Assembly (NCBI GenBank): GCA_038206765.1
Contig: JBBRAM010000020.1
Coordinates: 7,116-71,115, forward strand
Source: UKL13-2 sp038206765
GTDB lineage: Bacteria > Pseudomonadota > Gammaproteobacteria > Burkholderiales > Usitatibacteraceae
Length of the DNA stretch: 64,000 bases
Reading direction: 5' to 3'
The notes under the pieces were generated by a model, which was not told where the DNA came from, did not search any database, and saw only the letters and a list, made by a program, of their open reading frames with translations. How positions within the stretch are numbered: position 1 is the stretch's first letter; every line of letters starts with the position of its first letter. Position numbers and translations under genes: made by a program. Of this stretch, positions 26,880 through 36,240 are shown piece by piece.

Positions 26880-27242
26880 ATGAATGATCCACTACAACCT
26901 GACCCGTCTAAAAACATGACCCCTAATGTTGAAATTAGCGCAGACATGGACGCAAGCACACCGCCCGCATCGGTCTCCGCATCCGAGCAAAAGGCACAAT
27001 GGCCGCAATGGGCTATTGTAATTTTGCTGACGATGCTAATTGCGATCTCGGGCGCAGAGTTATTGGGTACGGTGATGGTTGAACTGATTGTCGACTTCAA
27101 GGCTGCGCTACCGCACGCGATGCTTCGTCTCGTGATCTTAGGCTCAGTGCTTATCATCGCAACCTTTTTGCTGGTTAAGCAATGGAAGAAACTTTTTTCT
27201 GACCGAGCCGGCAAATCGGATAGCGCGAGCACCAACGAATAG
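26880..27242 (+). CDS. small two-helix membrane protein, unknown function
   Basis: A 120-residue protein from the ATG at 26880, which has TAAGG five bases upstream (an in-frame ATG at 26850 would add ten residues). Residues 1-45 are polar and Pro/Ser/Asp-rich, followed by two hydrophobic segments (about 45-68 and 78-102) with V-E-L-I-V-D-F-K between them, and a short basic then Ser-rich tail. The topology suggests both ends are cytoplasmic. No family was recognised with confidence; the overall layout resembles small proteins often annotated as hypothetical in betaproteobacteria. Confidence 0.6.
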   Translation: MNDPLQPDPSKNMTPNVEISADMDASTPPASVSASEQKAQWPQWAIVILLTMLIAISGAELLGTVMVELIVDFKAALPHAMLRLVILGSVLIIATFLLVKQWKKLFSDRAGKSDSASTNE

Positions 27243-27407
27243 CGCTTTAAATCGCAAACTAAGTGGCGCCGCCATTTATGTTAATCCAAGCAAGCACTCC
27301 GTCAAGCCACGCATATTGCCGCGTTTGACCGCTCCATAATGTGCCCACATTCGGCATATTTCCCCCAAATGCGTCGACTGCGACGCATTTTCTTCATCCT
27401 CAAATGA

Positions 27408-27436
27408 TTGAAGCGGGAATTTTTCTAAAATATAAA
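27408..27436 (+). promoter_or_regulatory. sigma70-like promoter of a candidate small RNA
   Basis: TTGAAG and TATAAA hexamers are separated by exactly 17 bases. No open reading frame with a ribosome site follows, but an intrinsic terminator begins about 60 bases downstream. Confidence 0.5.
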
Positions 27437-27442
27437 CTCAAG

Positions 27443-27533
27443 CAGTGGCGCGGCATTTCAATGGACTCCGTGTTTCGGCGCAACAGTATTTTTACTCCCA
27501 ACGCCCCGACCAACGAGACGCGTTGGGATTTTT
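27443..27533 (+). ncRNA. candidate small RNA of about 90 nucleotides
   Basis: The segment lies between a good sigma70-like promoter (27408-27436) and a strong intrinsic terminator (hairpin 27497-27527 plus T run). It is too far from the preceding gene (stop at 27242) to be simply its terminator region and is convergent with the oxidoreductase gene, ending only three bases from its stop. No known RNA family was recognised, and expression is inferred from the two signals alone. It could also act on the convergent mRNA 3' end. Confidence 0.4.
27497..27533 (+). terminator. intrinsic terminator, plus strand
   Basis: An 8-bp stem CCCAACGC / GCGTTGGG closes a 15-base loop and is followed directly by ATTTTT. 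It sits at the end of the candidate small RNA. On the minus strand the hairpin is not followed by a T run. Confidence 0.7.
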
Positions 27534-27535
27534 AA

Positions 27536-30500
27536 CTACGCTGCCACCTTTATCCGAATTTCTCTGCCCGCCAAGCCCGTGGCCGGATTGCGAAACTTCG
27601 CCCACAAATCGGCTTCCAGTTTTTTCGCATCCTTAAAATGTGCTTCCTTCACATGCCCGTAGCCGCGAATATGTTCTGGCACGCTCGCTAAATCAACAGC
27701 GGTATCGTAGTTATCAGCCGATAGTGTTGCGAGCACATCATCGACCATCGCGACGTAATCAACAATCAATTGCCGCTCCATTTTGCGCTCTGCGGTGCGG
27801 CCAAAAATATCAAACATCCCTCCACGTAAGCCCTTGAATTTCGCGAGCAAACCAAACGCCGTCAACATCCACGGGCCGAAGGTTTTTTTCTTGGCTTCAC
27901 CCGTTATGGCATCTACTTCGCTCATCAATGGCGGTGCCAGATGGAAAGTGAGTTTGTAATCGCCTTCGAATTGTTCGGCGATGCGTTTGACAAAATCAGT
28001 TTGCGTATAGAGCCTGGCGACTTCGTATTCATCCTTATAAGCCATCAGCTTGAATGCATAGCGAGCGACGGCCGCGGTGAGTGCCTTTTTAGCGGGGAAC
28101 CGCTCGGCTTCCACTTTTTGCACCGTTGAAACCAACGCACGATAACGCTCTGCATAAGCCGCATCTTGATAGTCGGTTAAATATTTGACGCGACGCGCAA
28201 TCATTTCCTCAACGGTATCAGATAAACGTTGGCTCTCTGGCTTTGCCTCGGGTGGTGTGGCGATTTTTTTCACGGCATTCAAATCAACGGCCGCACGGCG
28301 ACCCCAATCGAATGCCTGTTTATTTTTTTCAACCGCTTGTCCGTTCAACTCAATCGCCCGCATGATCGCGGCCAAGCCCAGCGGGATTTGCCCTTTCTGC
28401 CATGCGTAACCCATCACGAATGGGTTGGTGTAAATCGCGTCACCCAAGAGCGAAGTGGTCAGCGAACCGGCGTCAACAAAATCCACTTCGGTCATTGCCT
28501 CTTTCAGCACTTCTTGCATCTCAGCCACGGGGATGTGTAGATCAGGATTGTTTACAAACTCACTGGTGGTGGCAACATCCGCATTCACCACGCCGCGCGT
28601 TTTGCCTTTTTGCATTTTGGCGAGCGCTTCATCGCTGGTGGATACGATCATGTCGCAGCCTAGCAATGCATTGGCCTCACCAGCTGCAATCCTTACGGCG
28701 TGAATATCTTCCGGCTTATTCGCAATGCGAACGTGCGTGTAAACGCTGCCGCCTTTTTGCGCCAAGCCGGTCATATCCAACACGGCAACGCCCTTGCCTT
28801 CCAAGTGCCCAGCCATGCCCAGCAATGCGCCGATAGTGACGACACCCGTGCCGCCAACGCCAGTGACTAAAATACCGTACGGCGAATCGAGCGATGGCAA
28901 GGTTGGCTCTGGAATGGCTGCTAACACCGCTTGCAACACCGGTTTTTTCTTTCTAAGTTGGCCGCCTTCAACCGTGACAAAACTGGGGCAAAAACCTTTG
29001 ACGCAGGAGAAATCTTTATTGCACGATGATTGGTCGATCGTGCGTTTGCGGCCAAATTCGGTTTCCACAGGTGAGACGGAAACGCAGTTCGATTTTTTAC
29101 CGCAATCACCGCAGCCTTCGCACACCGCTTCGTTGATGACAACACGCTTGGCGGGGTCTGGATAGCTCCCACGCTTGCGGCGGCGGCGTTTTTCAGCGGC
29201 ACAGGTTTGATCGTAAATCATCACCGTTGTGCCTTCGATCTCACGCAACATACGTTGCACGGCATCCAACTCGTCACGATGGTGTACGGTTACACCCGGG
29301 GCCAAGCCCGCCTGAATTTCGGCGTTCTGATATTTTTCCGGCTCGTCCGTGACCACCACCACTTTTTTCACACCTTCAGATGCCACTTGATGTGTGACCA
29401 TCGGCACGCTGATTGGGCCGTCCACCGGTTGGCCGCCAGTCATCGCGACGGCGTCGTTAAACAAAATTTTGTAGGTGATGTTTACGCCTCCCGCAATCGC
29501 CGCGCGAATCGCTAATAAGCCGGAATGGTAATAAGTGCCATCGCCTAAATTTGCAAAAATATGCTTGGTAGAGGTGAATGGCTGAATACCCACCCAAGGC
29601 ACGCCCTCGCCACCCATTTGTGTAAACGTCATCGTTTCTTCCGGGCGAATCCATGTTGCCATGTAGTGGCAGCCGATACCTGCCAACGCTTTGGATCCTT
29701 CAGGAACTTTGGTTGAAGTATTGTGCGGGCAGCCGGAACAGAAAGTGGGAATACGCGATACCTTGGCGCGTGGCCGTTCCAGCGCGGCTTCTTTGTCTTC
29801 AATAAATTTGAGCCGTGCTTCAACAATTTTCGACGTATAAAATTTCGCAATGCGCTTCGCAATCACGCGCGCAATCATCGCTGGTGTTAGCTCACCTGCT
29901 GCCGGTAATAACCAAGCCTGGCGTGCCATTTCCCATTCGCCGTGCTCGTCGTATTTGCCGATCACGCGCGGGCGCACATCGTCGCGCCAGTTATAGAGCT
30001 GCTCTTTCATTTGGTATTCAATAAGCTGGCGTTTTTCCTCCACCACCAAAATTTCATCCAAGCCTGCCGCGAATTCGCGCAAGCTGGTCGGCTCCAGCGG
30101 CCACGGCATGCCGACTTTCATCAAGCGAATGCCGATCTCGGCGGCGTGGCGCTCATCAATGCCCAAATCTTCCAGCGCTTGCAAAACATCGAGATAGCTT
30201 TTCCCGGATGCGATGATGCCGAGGCGCGGGTTCGGGGCGTCGATGGTGACGCGATTTAATTTGTTCACGCGTGCATAGGCAAGCGCGGCATAAATTTTAT
30301 CGTGCTGCAAACGAAGTTCCTGCTCCAGCGGCGCGTCCGGCCAGCGCAACGATAGACCCTTCTCTGGCATCGGAAAATCTTCGGGTAATAATATTTTGGG
30401 ATTATCGGGATCAATCAATACCGAGGCAGATGCATCGACCGTATCCGAAATACATTTGAACGCGACATACAAACCAGAATAGCGCGACATCGCAAAACCG

Positions 30501-31093
30501 TGCATACCGAGATCAAGAATTTCTTGCACGCCGGTCGGATACAAAACCGGAATCATCGCGGCATCAAAAATATGTTCCGACTGATGCGGAAGCGTTGACG
30601 ACTTACATGCATGATCGTCACCAGCCACCAGTAACACGCCACCATGCTTGGATGAGCCAGCTGCATTCGCATGTTTGAACACATCTCCGGAGCGGTCTAC
30701 ACCCGGACCTTTGCCATACCAAATGCCAAACACGCCATCGTATTTCGCACCTGCGAATAGCCCAACTTGTTGTGAGCCCCACACCGCGGTGGCAGCTAAT
30801 TCTTCATTCACGCCAGGGGTGAAATGAATGTGATTTTCTTTGAGAAATTTTTTGGCTTTCCACAGCGCCTGATCATATGCGCCTAATGGCGAGCCGCGGT
30901 AACCGGAGATGAAACCAGCCGTATTCAAACCATTCGCCAAATCACGCTGACGCTGCAACATTGGCAGGCGAACCAAGGCGTGTGTGCCGGTCATGTAGGC
31001 ACGACCGTGCTCAAGCAGGTATTTGTCGTCAAGCGTGATGGAATTAAAATCGGACGCAGCGCTAGGCATGGCGGAAAGGACAGCAGACATCAA
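27536..31093 (-). CDS. indolepyruvate ferredoxin oxidoreductase, fused subunits
   Basis: A 1185-residue 2-oxoacid:acceptor oxidoreductase with alpha and beta parts in one chain. It converts aryl-pyruvates such as indolepyruvate to aryl-acetyl-CoA. In order: a pyrimidine-binding domain with F-I-S-G-Y-R-G-S-P-L-G near residue 58; a TPP domain with C-S-G-C-P-H-N near 450 and G-I-G-C-H-Y-M near 475; a 4Fe-4S region with C-E-G-C-G-D-C-G-K-K-S-N-C near 655 and a second Cys set ending F-C-P-S-F; then a gamma-type domain with G-V-G-G-T-G-V-V-T-I-G near 745. AGGAG precedes the start. It is transcribed alone. Fused forms are common in betaproteobacteria that degrade aromatic amino acids. Confidence 0.93.
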   Translation of the reverse strand: MMSAVLSAMPSAASDFNSITLDDKYLLEHGRAYMTGTHALVRLPMLQRQRDLANGLNTAGFISGYRGSPLGAYDQALWKAKKFLKENHIHFTPGVNEELAATAVWGSQQVGLFAGAKYDGVFGIWYGKGPGVDRSGDVFKHANAAGSSKHGGVLLVAGDDHACKSSTLPHQSEHIFDAAMIPVLYPTGVQEILDLGMHGFAMSRYSGLYVAFKCISDTVDASASVLIDPDNPKILLPEDFPMPEKGLSLRWPDAPLEQELRLQHDKIYAALAYARVNKLNRVTIDAPNPRLGIIASGKSYLDVLQALEDLGIDERHAAEIGIRLMKVGMPWPLEPTSLREFAAGLDEILVVEEKRQLIEYQMKEQLYNWRDDVRPRVIGKYDEHGEWEMARQAWLLPAAGELTPAMIARVIAKRIAKFYTSKIVEARLKFIEDKEAALERPRAKVSRIPTFCSGCPHNTSTKVPEGSKALAGIGCHYMATWIRPEETMTFTQMGGEGVPWVGIQPFTSTKHIFANLGDGTYYHSGLLAIRAAIAGGVNITYKILFNDAVAMTGGQPVDGPISVPMVTHQVASEGVKKVVVVTDEPEKYQNAEIQAGLAPGVTVHHRDELDAVQRMLREIEGTTVMIYDQTCAAEKRRRRKRGSYPDPAKRVVINEAVCEGCGDCGKKSNCVSVSPVETEFGRKRTIDQSSCNKDFSCVKGFCPSFVTVEGGQLRKKKPVLQAVLAAIPEPTLPSLDSPYGILVTGVGGTGVVTIGALLGMAGHLEGKGVAVLDMTGLAQKGGSVYTHVRIANKPEDIHAVRIAAGEANALLGCDMIVSTSDEALAKMQKGKTRGVVNADVATTSEFVNNPDLHIPVAEMQEVLKEAMTEVDFVDAGSLTTSLLGDAIYTNPFVMGYAWQKGQIPLGLAAIMRAIELNGQAVEKNKQAFDWGRRAAVDLNAVKKIATPPEAKPESQRLSDTVEEMIARRVKYLTDYQDAAYAERYRALVSTVQKVEAERFPAKKALTAAVARYAFKLMAYKDEYEVARLYTQTDFVKRIAEQFEGDYKLTFHLAPPLMSEVDAITGEAKKKTFGPWMLTAFGLLAKFKGLRGGMFDIFGRTAERKMERQLIVDYVAMVDDVLATLSADNYDTAVDLASVPEHIRGYGHVKEAHFKDAKKLEADLWAKFRNPATGLAGREIRIKVAA

Positions 31094-31255
31094 CAGCTCC
31101 TCAAAATTTTGTTCTGGGGCACGATCGTTTCGTGCGGGTTACATGCCTAGTGTAGTGACTAAAAGCATATGGTTACCGCCCAACAGAGGAATTGTGTTCC
31201 CGTCTAGCGGCGGGCGCAAGTTTACCGGAAAAGTCGTGCCGTTGTGAAAGCACGT

Positions 31256-31298
31256 ATAAAAAGCCCGCCGCGATGGGCAGAATGCGCGCGGCGGGCTT
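31256..31298 (-). terminator. intrinsic terminator after the ABC/M1 gene
   Basis: A perfect 12-bp stem AAGCCCGCCGCG / CGCGGCGGGCTT, followed on the minus strand by TTTTT. It lies about 55 bases after the stop of the gene at 31353-35009. Confidence 0.85.
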
Positions 31299-31352
31299 GG
31301 CAAATCAAGATCGAAACTGACGCGAAACTGGGAATTAGCGCTGGCTTAAGAC

Positions 31353-34300
31353 TTACCCAGCCTTCTCAACGCTAACCGTATTGTCCCTGGGCCGGCGATC
31401 AATCAGCTTATTGAGCGGATCAATACCTGCCTTCGTAGGCTTTTTATCGACGACTAAAACAATCTCATTTTCTTCTTTTTCGAACTTGCGCTTCTCAATG
31501 AAGATTGGCACACCTTTTTCGTCTAGCACGCCGACATCAATCCAGTCCGCAATCGGCACGTCTTCTTCTTTACCTAATTTGTCCGCGCGACGTTTTTTTG
31601 CGATGATTTTAAGCGTGACTTCAAATTTACCATTGGGTAATTCTTTGTAAGTCGCTTTAGTCGTGCGATTGTCATACAGAACAATATTTTCAAACATATC
31701 ATCAATGAGGTATTGGAGATGCGCTGGGGTGACGGCTCTGAACTGGCGAATCAGCATCGGCGAATTCGGGTAGGGCGGCCCTTTGAAGGCCGTCTCATCA
31801 CGGAATGCTTTGATGGCTTCGTTGACCTTGGCTTCGCCAATGTAATCCTGCAGCGCATACATAACAAGGCTACCTTTGTTGTAATGAATATAGCCTTGGT
31901 TCTCTACACGCCCCAGCGGCAATTCCTTCTTCTGTTCAAACGCGCGGCCTTGTAAATAGCGATCCAGCTCGTAGGCCAAAAATTTCTGCATTTTGGCTTC
32001 GCCGTATTTTTGCTTCATCACCATCAACGCCGAATATTGCGCGAGCGTTTCCGACAGCACCGTGCTGCCCTGCACTGCCCCGCCAATTACCTGATGTGCC
32101 CACCACTGGTGTGCGGCCTCATGGGCGGTAATGTAAAACGGATAATCCAAGTCCTTTGGATCATTCTCGCGAACCCGCGCAATAAAACCGATGGCTTCTG
32201 AATACGGAATCGTGTTCGGAAATGCCTGCGCGAAGCTGGCGTAGCGCGGGAACTCGATAATACGAAATTGCTTGTGCTGATAGGGCCCAAAGTTTTTGCT
32301 GTAATAGGTCAGCGATGCCTTGGTAGCCTCAAACATGCGATCTAAATTGAAGGTGTGCGTTGGGTGGTAATAAATTTCAATCGGTACTGTTTTTTCGCCG
32401 GTACTGTCAACTGTCTTCCAGACATCTTTTTTGACGGCATAGCGCGCCGACTGGAAGGCAAAGAAATTCAAAATCGGCACATCCATTTTGTAATTGAAAT
32501 AGCGCCGCCCGTTCTCCGTCCAGTCCTTCTGTAAATATCCCGGCGCGATGGCGATCTGGTCGGCTTCCGTGCCAACGGTTGCTTCAAAATCAATCCAGTC
32601 CGAGTCATTCGAGATGTAATTTTGTTTGAGCGCTTCCGCATCGTCACGGTCTGCCATGCGCTCTCGCGGTGCGAGGTTGTATTTTTTCCTGTCCTGATCC
32701 CGCGCGATTTCGCCGTTCGGTTGGTAGCCGATCAGCGGCAATAAACTCACCGAGTTAATAAATGAGCCGTTATAAACGATCTCGGTGTTCGATCCCGAGT
32801 TTTCAAAGCCGCGGGTTGGCTGTTCAAGATCAACTGTCAATGTCGTTTCCGCACCCGGTGCTAACGGCGTTTTGAATTTATAAATCTGCACGCCGAGCCG
32901 CTTATCATTCACATCCAAATCAGCTGGCACACCGAATTCGACTTTGTGATAAATCAACGCCTCACTTTTAAAGAAAACCAGCTGCGCTTGAGTGACGGGT
33001 ACGTCATTTTTATTTTTGAGCTGTAAGGTGCCCATCATGCGCACCCGTTGCTCAGACGGATACAGCTCGACCCGTGCCTTGACGGCCGTAATACGCAGCT
33101 GCGGCTCGCGAGTGGTGGCTTTGTAGCCTTTTTCATAGTCAGCCTGCCGCTCTTCACCCTGTTTGCTGGTCATATATTTATTGAGCATATTGGTGTTGTA
33201 AAAAATAAATCCACCCATGCCCCCAAATACCAGCAGCGCCACCGCACTTGTCGCCAACACCGGTCTGCTCACGCGGCTACGGGCAATCGCCCAGCGCTCG
33301 CGCCAGCCGGATGCTGTGCCGCGTGTCCAAAACAAATAGCCAGCAATCACCAGTAATAACGCCGCCGCTGACCAATAAGCCTGATACGAAACCACGCGCT
33401 GAATGAAATGGCCATAGCCGTTCATGTCCGAATAAGTTGCGTTCGGCACCGAGCCGAATTTGTACAAATTGTGCTGAAGCCCGAGCGCCGATGCAAACGA
33501 AATGACGATGTAATAAACGATCATCAAAAAATGGCCCAGATACTTATTATTCACGATGCTATGAACCGAAATCGCCAATGCGCACAACAGCCAATAATCG
33601 ATCAACGAAATCCCGAACATGCTTGTCAGATATTGCCCTACTTCAAAGTTGAAATAGCCTTTTGATGCCTGCACCGCCATCCCGCACAGCATCAACATCA
33701 CCTGCAACACAACAGGCACCAGCATCAGCGCCAGCAGCTTGGCGGTCACCGGCAGCCATGTGGGCGATGGCATCGCATCCAAGATTTGATCGAGTCGCTG
33801 ATCGCGTTCACGCCACACTAGCTCACCTGCATAAAACGTGATGATGATGAGCATGAACAGCCCAAAACTGCCGTTGAGCAGTTCGATGATCTGGTACGTC
33901 ACTGGCCATGTGCTGGTGCCATACAAATCCCCCAGCGTGGTGGCGGCAAAGATCAAAAATAACAGACCCGCAAACACCAACACACCAAAATAAATGTTCT
34001 TTACCGTCTCGATAAAATTGAGCCATGTTAAGCGCGGCAACATGGTCCAACCACTTGGCGAAACCATGCCCAGCTCGAGGCTGGGTGCGACTTTTTGCTG
34101 ACGCCCATATTCCGAGCGTGGCGCAGCCGCCACGCCAACAGTCTCCTGCGCGAAAGCGACAGCCTTCGTTTTCTTAGAAACTTTTTCAGCCGAAAATTGT
34201 GCGAATGAAAATCGCCAGAAGCAAAAAACAGTCGCTAAAATGGACATCCCCAACCATAGCAATCGGTTCCACAACAGCACCCCCTCCAGCGGAATCAATC

Positions 34301-35009
34301 GCGTGTTCCGCTCCGCAATCGTCCAATATTCCGCGATGCGTGAAACGGCCTGCGTGCCGAATGGATCCAGCAACGCCGCAATGGTTCTGTTATCGAGATC
34401 GCGGCTCAGTTGTATGGCAATCAGATAACCGATCAACACCAGCACGCTGCCTATATAGACCGGCAGCATTTTGCGCGTTAACGTGGCGACGACAAAAAAT
34501 AAGCTGCCAATCAATAACGCATTCGGCAACAAGACCAGCACATACGGCCACAAGTAGGCAACAAGGCGATTCGGCCCCATGCGCTCTGCGTCCAAACCCG
34601 GCAGAAGCGTGCCCAAAAACGCGCCAAGGCCAATGCTCGAAAATATCAACAACACCGTCATCAGCGAGCCCAAGTAACGCCCGCCTAAATATTGAAACTT
34701 GCTAATCGGCGAGGTAAAGAAAAAATGATGCGAGCGATATTCAAAATCCTGCTGGACTGAGCGCCCCATTATAGTGGCCATGATGATGAGGCCAAACATA
34801 CCAAGTACCGACACCGTTTGCGAAAGCGCGAACGGCGAATTGATAAACACTTTGCCCGAGCCAAACGAAATGTTGGCTTCTTTGAACAAACCTCCCGCCG
34901 CCGCAATCCACAGCAAAGCGAGCAAAAAGAAAACAAGGAAATAAACCCAAGTGGAAATGCGCGACAAACGTGTTTTAAGCTCGAAGAGCGCGATCGATTT
35001 CAGCATCAT
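31353..35009 (-). CDS. ABC-2 type permease fused to M1-family metallopeptidase
   Basis: A 1218-residue membrane protein. The first 600 residues hold two sets of about six helices typical of ABC-2 permeases, separated by a polar loop. The C-terminal half is periplasmic and M1-peptidase-like, with the zinc site H-E-A-A-H at 963-967 and a glutamate in S-E-T-L-A-Q-Y at 987, one residue further along than the usual spacing. The G-A-M-E-N exopeptidase motif is not seen; P-Y-S-E-A-I-G-F occupies that region, so aminopeptidase activity is uncertain. The ATPase gene lies nine bases upstream. The architecture is known in databases, but substrate and physiological role are not established. Confidence 0.88.
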   Translation of the reverse strand: MMLKSIALFELKTRLSRISTWVYFLVFFLLALLWIAAAGGLFKEANISFGSGKVFINSPFALSQTVSVLGMFGLIIMATIMGRSVQQDFEYRSHHFFFTSPISKFQYLGGRYLGSLMTVLLIFSSIGLGAFLGTLLPGLDAERMGPNRLVAYLWPYVLVLLPNALLIGSLFFVVATLTRKMLPVYIGSVLVLIGYLIAIQLSRDLDNRTIAALLDPFGTQAVSRIAEYWTIAERNTRLIPLEGVLLWNRLLWLGMSILATVFCFWRFSFAQFSAEKVSKKTKAVAFAQETVGVAAAPRSEYGRQQKVAPSLELGMVSPSGWTMLPRLTWLNFIETVKNIYFGVLVFAGLLFLIFAATTLGDLYGTSTWPVTYQIIELLNGSFGLFMLIIITFYAGELVWRERDQRLDQILDAMPSPTWLPVTAKLLALMLVPVVLQVMLMLCGMAVQASKGYFNFEVGQYLTSMFGISLIDYWLLCALAISVHSIVNNKYLGHFLMIVYYIVISFASALGLQHNLYKFGSVPNATYSDMNGYGHFIQRVVSYQAYWSAAALLLVIAGYLFWTRGTASGWRERWAIARSRVSRPVLATSAVALLVFGGMGGFIFYNTNMLNKYMTSKQGEERQADYEKGYKATTREPQLRITAVKARVELYPSEQRVRMMGTLQLKNKNDVPVTQAQLVFFKSEALIYHKVEFGVPADLDVNDKRLGVQIYKFKTPLAPGAETTLTVDLEQPTRGFENSGSNTEIVYNGSFINSVSLLPLIGYQPNGEIARDQDRKKYNLAPRERMADRDDAEALKQNYISNDSDWIDFEATVGTEADQIAIAPGYLQKDWTENGRRYFNYKMDVPILNFFAFQSARYAVKKDVWKTVDSTGEKTVPIEIYYHPTHTFNLDRMFEATKASLTYYSKNFGPYQHKQFRIIEFPRYASFAQAFPNTIPYSEAIGFIARVRENDPKDLDYPFYITAHEAAHQWWAHQVIGGAVQGSTVLSETLAQYSALMVMKQKYGEAKMQKFLAYELDRYLQGRAFEQKKELPLGRVENQGYIHYNKGSLVMYALQDYIGEAKVNEAIKAFRDETAFKGPPYPNSPMLIRQFRAVTPAHLQYLIDDMFENIVLYDNRTTKATYKELPNGKFEVTLKIIAKKRRADKLGKEEDVPIADWIDVGVLDEKGVPIFIEKRKFEKEENEIVLVVDKKPTKAGIDPLNKLIDRRPRDNTVSVEKAG

Positions 35010-35018
35010 CGCCTCCGG

Positions 35019-35963
35019 TTAAGCCGTCATCGCGTTAGCATCTGCGGCGGCACTGGTCACAGAATCGGGCATCGCATCGCCCGAAAAAACACCGAAATGC
35101 CCGCCAATGGCTGCAAAATAGGTATCTTCCAGTGTGGGCTCGACCGGCTCAAACGCTGCACCAGGAGCCGAGTTTGCGATGACGTGTATCAGCGTTTTAC
35201 CCGCCATCAGACGCGTTGAGATGACCGGATATTTTTGTTTGGCGGCTGCCAATTCATCACGTGCAACCGATGCCGCCCAGATGCGTCCATTGAGCCGTTT
35301 AGTCAGTTCATCGGGCTGGCCAGTCAACAGCACCTCGCCTTTATTGATGATCGCCATATTCGGACATAAATCGCTCACATCCGAAACAATATGCGTCGAT
35401 AAAATCACCACCACTTCTTCGCCAATATCGGCCAACAGATTATGAAAGCGCACCCGCTCTTCTGGGTCTAATCCGGCAGTTGGCTCATCAACAATAATCA
35501 GTTTCGGGTTTCCCAACAGCGCCTGCGCGATGCCGAACCGTTGCCGCATCCCACCAGAAAACCCACCGAGCGCTTTGAATCGCACGTTGAATAAATTGGT
35601 CTGCTGCAAGAGACCAACCACCACCTCGTGGCGCTCTGCTTTTTTGTTCAGCCCTTTCAATTCAGCCAAATGATTGAGCAAATCCCAGGCAGATACCTTT
35701 GGATAGACGCCGAAATCTTGCGGCAAATAGCCTAGCTGACGACGCACGCCGTCTTTATCGTTCAACACATCGAGTTCGCCCATTTGCGCCGTGCCGCTAT
35801 CCGCATCTTGCAGCGTTGCCAAGGTCCGCATCAGGCTTGATTTGCCCGCACCATTCGGCCCGAGTAAACCAAACATGCCGTTGGGGATGGTTAGCGTTAC
35901 GTTTTTAAGCGCCTGCACGCCGTTAGGGTAGGTCTTGGAAAGGCCGCGAATGATGAGGTCCAT
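35019..35963 (-). CDS. ABC transporter ATP-binding protein
   Basis: A 314-residue ABC ATPase. Walker A G-P-N-G-A-G-K-S-S is near residue 37-45, the Q-loop L-P-Q-D-F-G-V-Y near 82, signature F-S-G-G-M-R-Q-R near 132-139, Walker B L-I-I-V-D-E-P near 155, and the H-loop S-T-H-I-V near 189. The ATG at 35963 starts the conserved M-D-L-I-I-R-G-L-S-K-T-Y-P; a longer frame to 36137 adds 58 residues without conservation. It is the energy subunit for the permease-peptidase encoded nine bases downstream. The C-terminal 80 residues are a regulatory extension as in drug-exporter ATPases. Confidence 0.92.
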   Translation of the reverse strand: MDLIIRGLSKTYPNGVQALKNVTLTIPNGMFGLLGPNGAGKSSLMRTLATLQDADSGTAQMGELDVLNDKDGVRRQLGYLPQDFGVYPKVSAWDLLNHLAELKGLNKKAERHEVVVGLLQQTNLFNVRFKALGGFSGGMRQRFGIAQALLGNPKLIIVDEPTAGLDPEERVRFHNLLADIGEEVVVILSTHIVSDVSDLCPNMAIINKGEVLLTGQPDELTKRLNGRIWAASVARDELAAAKQKYPVISTRLMAGKTLIHVIANSAPGAAFEPVEPTLEDTYFAAIGGHFGVFSGDAMPDSVTSAAADANAMTA

Positions 35964-36240
35964 AGGATTATTTTGGGCAGAGTGGAAGACGGTGCAGTAT
36001 TGCAGGCAACGGCATTTGACACAACTCGGCATGCGACGAAACGCGGATAGGTGCGATGAACAGGGTGAAATGCAACGGTGGTTCAGATTAAAATAAGCAG
36101 TCGCAAAGCAAAAAAAATAGTTTGGTTTGCTTACCAATTTACGCCCTGTTCAAAACTTATTAAGACCTCACCACCTTCTCTCAACGCGAGCAACGCTCGT
36201 TCAACTTTTCCTAAGCGCCCTACTGCGCCAAAAGCCCACC

